Shown here: positions 60,606-64,000 of the stretch, piece after piece | Layout of the letters: the number at the start of each line of letters is the position of its first letter | How positions within the stretch are numbered: the stretch's first letter is position 1 | Source of the DNA: Sabellastarte sp. h YS-2021 | Lineage: Eukaryota; Annelida; Polychaeta; Sabellida; Sabellidae | Length of the DNA stretch: 64,000 nt | Assembly: GCA_964017235.1 (NCBI GenBank) | Contig: OZ024931.1 | Span: 21,924,189 to 21,988,188 of the forward strand | Direction: 5' to 3' | Notes under the pieces: generated by a model | Seen by the model: only the letters and a program-made list of their open reading frames with translations | Told to the model about the DNA's origin: nothing | Database searches by the model: none | Translations under genes and position numbers: made by a program

Positions 60606-60880
60606 GGTGGCCTCGGTGGCATTTAGTCGATTTGGTGCTTAGCTGATTAACTCTGAAATCTGTGGTCATGCAGCAAAATCCAGATAAGATATGGGACGAA
60701 GATTGAAATGAAGGTAAAACTCAAAATTTACTGTGAACTTTTATGTAACCTTTGTTTTTGTGGGTTCTTGTCCTTGAACTTGAGAAAGTTGACAATGTCA
60801 TCGTATGGTCAATAGTGTATAACCTAGGATCTTGACTAAATAATATGACTAGTTATTTTCTAGCATATGCTTGAAAGCCA
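60606..60880 (+). repeat. Degenerate SINE
   Basis: The head ggtggcctcggtggcattta, and the distant body (gaaagttgacaatgtcatcg, aacctaggatcttgacta) follow family 1 order, with an insertion between them. No clean B-box is seen. Confidence 0.45.
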
Positions 60881-61091
60881 GTCCCCATAATAGGACCTAA
60901 GTAAGAGCACTCAGAGAGTGCAGACGTTTGCCAAGACACCACAAATCCTTTAAAATAACCCTGGATCCAGAGGTCATTCTCAAAGTTAAATCAGTTTTTT
61001 GTTAGACCTAGACCCACCCACTTTGAAATTTGATATAAATTTGTGCAGCATTTTTTCTGCAATCTTGCTAACATATTTGTATTGCATTGTG

Positions 61092-61402
61092 TATTTATAC
61101 TCGGTGCAATATCTCCATATACTACAGGACTCAAAGCGCTATTTAACCAATCCGACTGTAAAAGTACAGCCCCAACTCACAAGTAACTGACATTCCCCTA
61201 AATGGAAGATAGAAGCTCAAGGATGACCATTTATCAACGTCCTTGAGGTTTTTTAACCTGCCATTGGGGAAAGGTCCCAATGACAGAGGACTGCCATTTT
61301 AAGTGGTCATCCGAGCCACTATGTATCTACCTGTACCTGGGTTTGAACCCACGTCCTCTGAGTTCCTAGTCAAGTGTGTTATCCACTAGGCCACAGTGGC
61401 AG
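61092..61402 (-). repeat. SINE family 2, near full length
   Basis: Antisense 3' end (ggactcaaagcgctattta), body (accatttatcaacgtccttg, gactgccattttaagtggtc) and tRNA-like head (ctgggtttgaacccacgt, then tccactaggccacagtggca). Confidence 0.9.
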
Positions 61403-61419
61403 ATGTGGCAGGCACATAT

Positions 61420-61505
61420 AAATCTAATCTAATGTGAACTTTTATAGCGTGTAATCTCCTTCAGTTGACAGACTCTAAGGTGCAGGTAAACAAAAACAAG
61501 GTGAC
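61420..61505 (-). repeat. LINE 3' tail fragment
   Basis: On the minus strand: gcaccttagagtctgtcaac and ggagattacacgctataaaa, then ttcacattagattaga. The type matches the tails at 9230-9290 and 54448-54550. It adjoins a family 2 SINE. Confidence 0.6.
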
Positions 61506-63710
61506 CGATCGTTAGTCCAAATTACATAGCCAGATCATACCGAGAGAAGAGGCAGGGTGATCACAAACAAACAGAACCGAATGATCACATGACCTCCTTG
61601 GCGAAGGTAACAAAGCCTTAAAGTGACATTAAAAATACCAAAATTCAGACTCCTAAAATATCCACCTCTCCAAAGTAAAAGAGAAAAAGGCCAGGTTGGT
61701 AAAACATACTCACAATTCAGTTTTGTCAAAAACGTCTTTAATTTGGCCACCATTCAGCAACTTTTGTCCACAACTTCTTAAAGGTTTCATAACTCATAAT
61801 GTTTTTATTTTATGTTGCAAAATTACATGTTTATTTCTTAAGGAATACTCTGATTCATTATTGGAGTTCAAGAAACATTCACTGATCGCCTGATAGGTCA
61901 TGGTTTCCCAAACCATCTTTGAACTTCTATGTTTCCATATTGGAAAAGGGGAACATTCCTTAAATTCTTGCAATGTATGCCAAAAGTAAGCTTTGACCAG
62001 TAGAGTATTTAAAACTGTACTAAGTAGACCAGATATTGGACCTTTCTGTAAGTGGTTACATGATTGTTATGATTATATAGGTTCCCAAGGTAAGGAGGGA
62101 CTTTGACAGTATCAGTAAGTCTTCCATTAGGTACAAGTTTACATAGTCATTTTCTTTAGATGTATCAGTATACTGTTACACTTGAGCTATGTATAGATAT
62201 AAATAGACAGAAAATTCTTAGTTAAACATCCCCTTTGTGAAGATAAAAATATGGGTTCACTTGAAAATGTAGAGTATGTATTTGCTGTCCACTTGCAACA
62301 CCTTGAATATGATGCCTTCACAGAACTGAAACATATGTACAGTTGTGCATATTGCTGAAATATTAATGAGAAATTTTGCATGTTGCCTTATCTTAACACA
62401 ATGTAATTACAACTTCAGTGGATCTTCCGAATACCCCAGCTTTATTCCATATTTGATACAGTTCAAATAGCAGAATATATATAAAATTGTTAAATACGCA
62501 TGTACTTAAAATGTAAAGGGGAACATGTTGACATAAAAGAGGCGTTTGAATCAGTTTGGCAGACAATGAAGGACTGTCACACTTTCTCTTTGTTACACAA
62601 GATATTAGTAATTTATTGAAAAGTACTTAAATGCTTTGATGATCTTTTATTGTTTGAAATGTAATAGCATAAATCGTTGCAGGTTTTATTTCCTTTGTTC
62701 TAAGGTAATATTTTATTGAATTCCCAGACATTACTTTCAAACAGGATTTTAAATCTCAGATAAAAGATGGAGTCTACAATATATAATATATCTTATTACC
62801 TTTATCAACTCTCAGCGTGCAAACTAGGTGTAATTTTAATGTTACAAGAACTTTATATGACTACTTTTGCCTATGTTAAGATGGTAATTATAAATCATAG
62901 CACTCAAGTTTTTTCAGAAAGGTGGGAAAGACCCTTAATACATATGTCTCCCTAAATCTGCTTCCTCCTCCAACAAAGCACATGGCAAAAATCCTACAAC
63001 AATTAAGACAATACACACTACCCTATATCAAACAGTGAAGTTTAAATAAGTTACAGTGATTTAAGTGATTTAGTCTTAACATCTGTTGGAGAAAGAATCA
63101 TTTTCCTTTAGGTACTGTATGAATTTATTAATAAGCATTGCAATATTACACCAGTACATCTGTACTGATCATAATCACAAGTTTACACCTCAGTACAAGC
63201 AGGATATAACTGTAGTTCAGAACCTTAATATGAGGAATTAAATTCAGAAAAATTCAACACAACAAGTTCGTGCTAAACTTTGTCACTCAGATGCCTGTTT
63301 TATTTGATGAAACAAGAAAGAAAAACATACCCTCCCAAATCAGGTTAGCCATCATTAAAATCTACCACCTCTACAGGATCAAAAGTGGAAGAGACTATAC
63401 CAAAACAAAGGGTAAAAAGTAAACTTTTAAACGAGTGGACAAACCACAATATCACTTATGTATTTTAATTAGAACATTACATCATCACATGGCACATTTG
63501 TAAAGATACACATGTAACACCAGTGTTATAAAGTCTTCCATTTACACCAAATTTAATCACTGATCTCCCATTAACACCTCCCAGTATTTTTAATAAAAAA
63601 CATGAAACATACAAACCCTCTTGTGGGACACCTCAACCCATCCCACCTCCTTACCATCCACACCCATGGAAGTAATAAATATGTAACTACAGACAACAAC
63701 ACATGTCTGT
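61506..63710. other. Unassigned AT-rich DNA
   Basis: No coding or repeat feature recognised. Confidence 0.45.
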
Positions 63711-63720
63711 ATGAAAACAA

Positions 63721-63946
63721 GGATTTATTTATTTGGGGTTTTATGTCGCTTTCAACACTGTACAGGTCATATCACGACGGGTAGTTGGAAGGGCAGAGGA
63801 TACCAGTACATACAGTTCGTTAGGGTTCTGTACTGTAAACTGCCGACCAACGGCAAGCAACTACCAGCTTTCCCACTTGAGGCTGTGCCAGGAATCGAAT
63901 CCCGGCCTCAGAGGTGGGAGGCGAGAGTGTTACCACTCTGCCACCG
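63721..63946 (-). repeat. Young tRNA-derived SINE family 1 with target-site duplication
   Basis: Flanked by atgaaaacaa (63711-63720 and 63947-63956). The minus strand has intact A- and B-boxes (tggcagagtggtaacac; cgggattcgattcc) and an aaataaataaa tail. It differs from the 13808 copy at only a few positions. The open frames across it are antisense SINE. Confidence 0.92.
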
Positions 63947-64000
63947 ATGAAAACAAAGAAACCAAATTCAAAAACAGAGAGCAGTGAAGTTTCCTGTTCC

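Overview
This 64 kb window is AT-rich metazoan DNA with no complete host gene that I can recognise. It has no bacterial-style operons. It carries tRNA-derived SINEs, an L2/CR1-type LINE, a tyrosine-recombinase (DIRS/Ngaro-class) retroelement, several MITE families, a 5S rRNA-derived repeat and a 7SL RNA fragment. The mix looks like a lophotrochozoan, most likely a mollusc. That assignment is inference from repeat style and would need a species-level search. The window is probably intergenic or deep intronic.

Layout. 1-6 kb: a degenerate SINE, a 1.67 kb foldback element with palindromic terminal inverted repeats (TIRs) that encloses an antisense LINE fragment, a short candidate exon, and a 25-unit 24-bp minisatellite. 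6-10 kb: a 5S-like antisense fragment, then one decayed LINE (endonuclease plus reverse transcriptase) and a second LINE 3' end. 10-20 kb: tetranucleotide-derived DNA, a 591-bp MITE, two SINE families, a 7SL-like fragment, a 47-codon gag-like reading frame, and a 528-bp MITE. 21-26 kb: the main coding object, a minus-strand retroelement with gag (two frameshifts), an intact 663-codon RT/RNase H frame and a tyrosine recombinase with two stop codons. 26-47 kb: mostly unassigned AT-rich DNA with scattered SINE, MITE and LINE fragments. 47-64 kb: a palindrome-rich element, a SINE split by a MITE, a second copy of the 585-591 bp MITE, several SINEs (two with clean target-site duplications), 5S-derived repeats, and an inverted pair of an unnamed repeat.

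How the parts work together. In the retroelement, gag and RT lie in different frames that overlap by only about 28 nt. Inside that overlap is A AAA AAC, the canonical -1 ribosomal frameshift heptamer, two codons before the gag stop. The -1 frame then stays open for 84 codons to the first ATG of RT. This is the strongest functional signal in the window: it suggests a Gag-RT/RNase H fusion made by programmed frameshifting. The rest of the window is layered repeats, and several nestings (MITE in SINE, SINE in 5S-repeat, 5S-repeat in SINE) give relative insertion ages.
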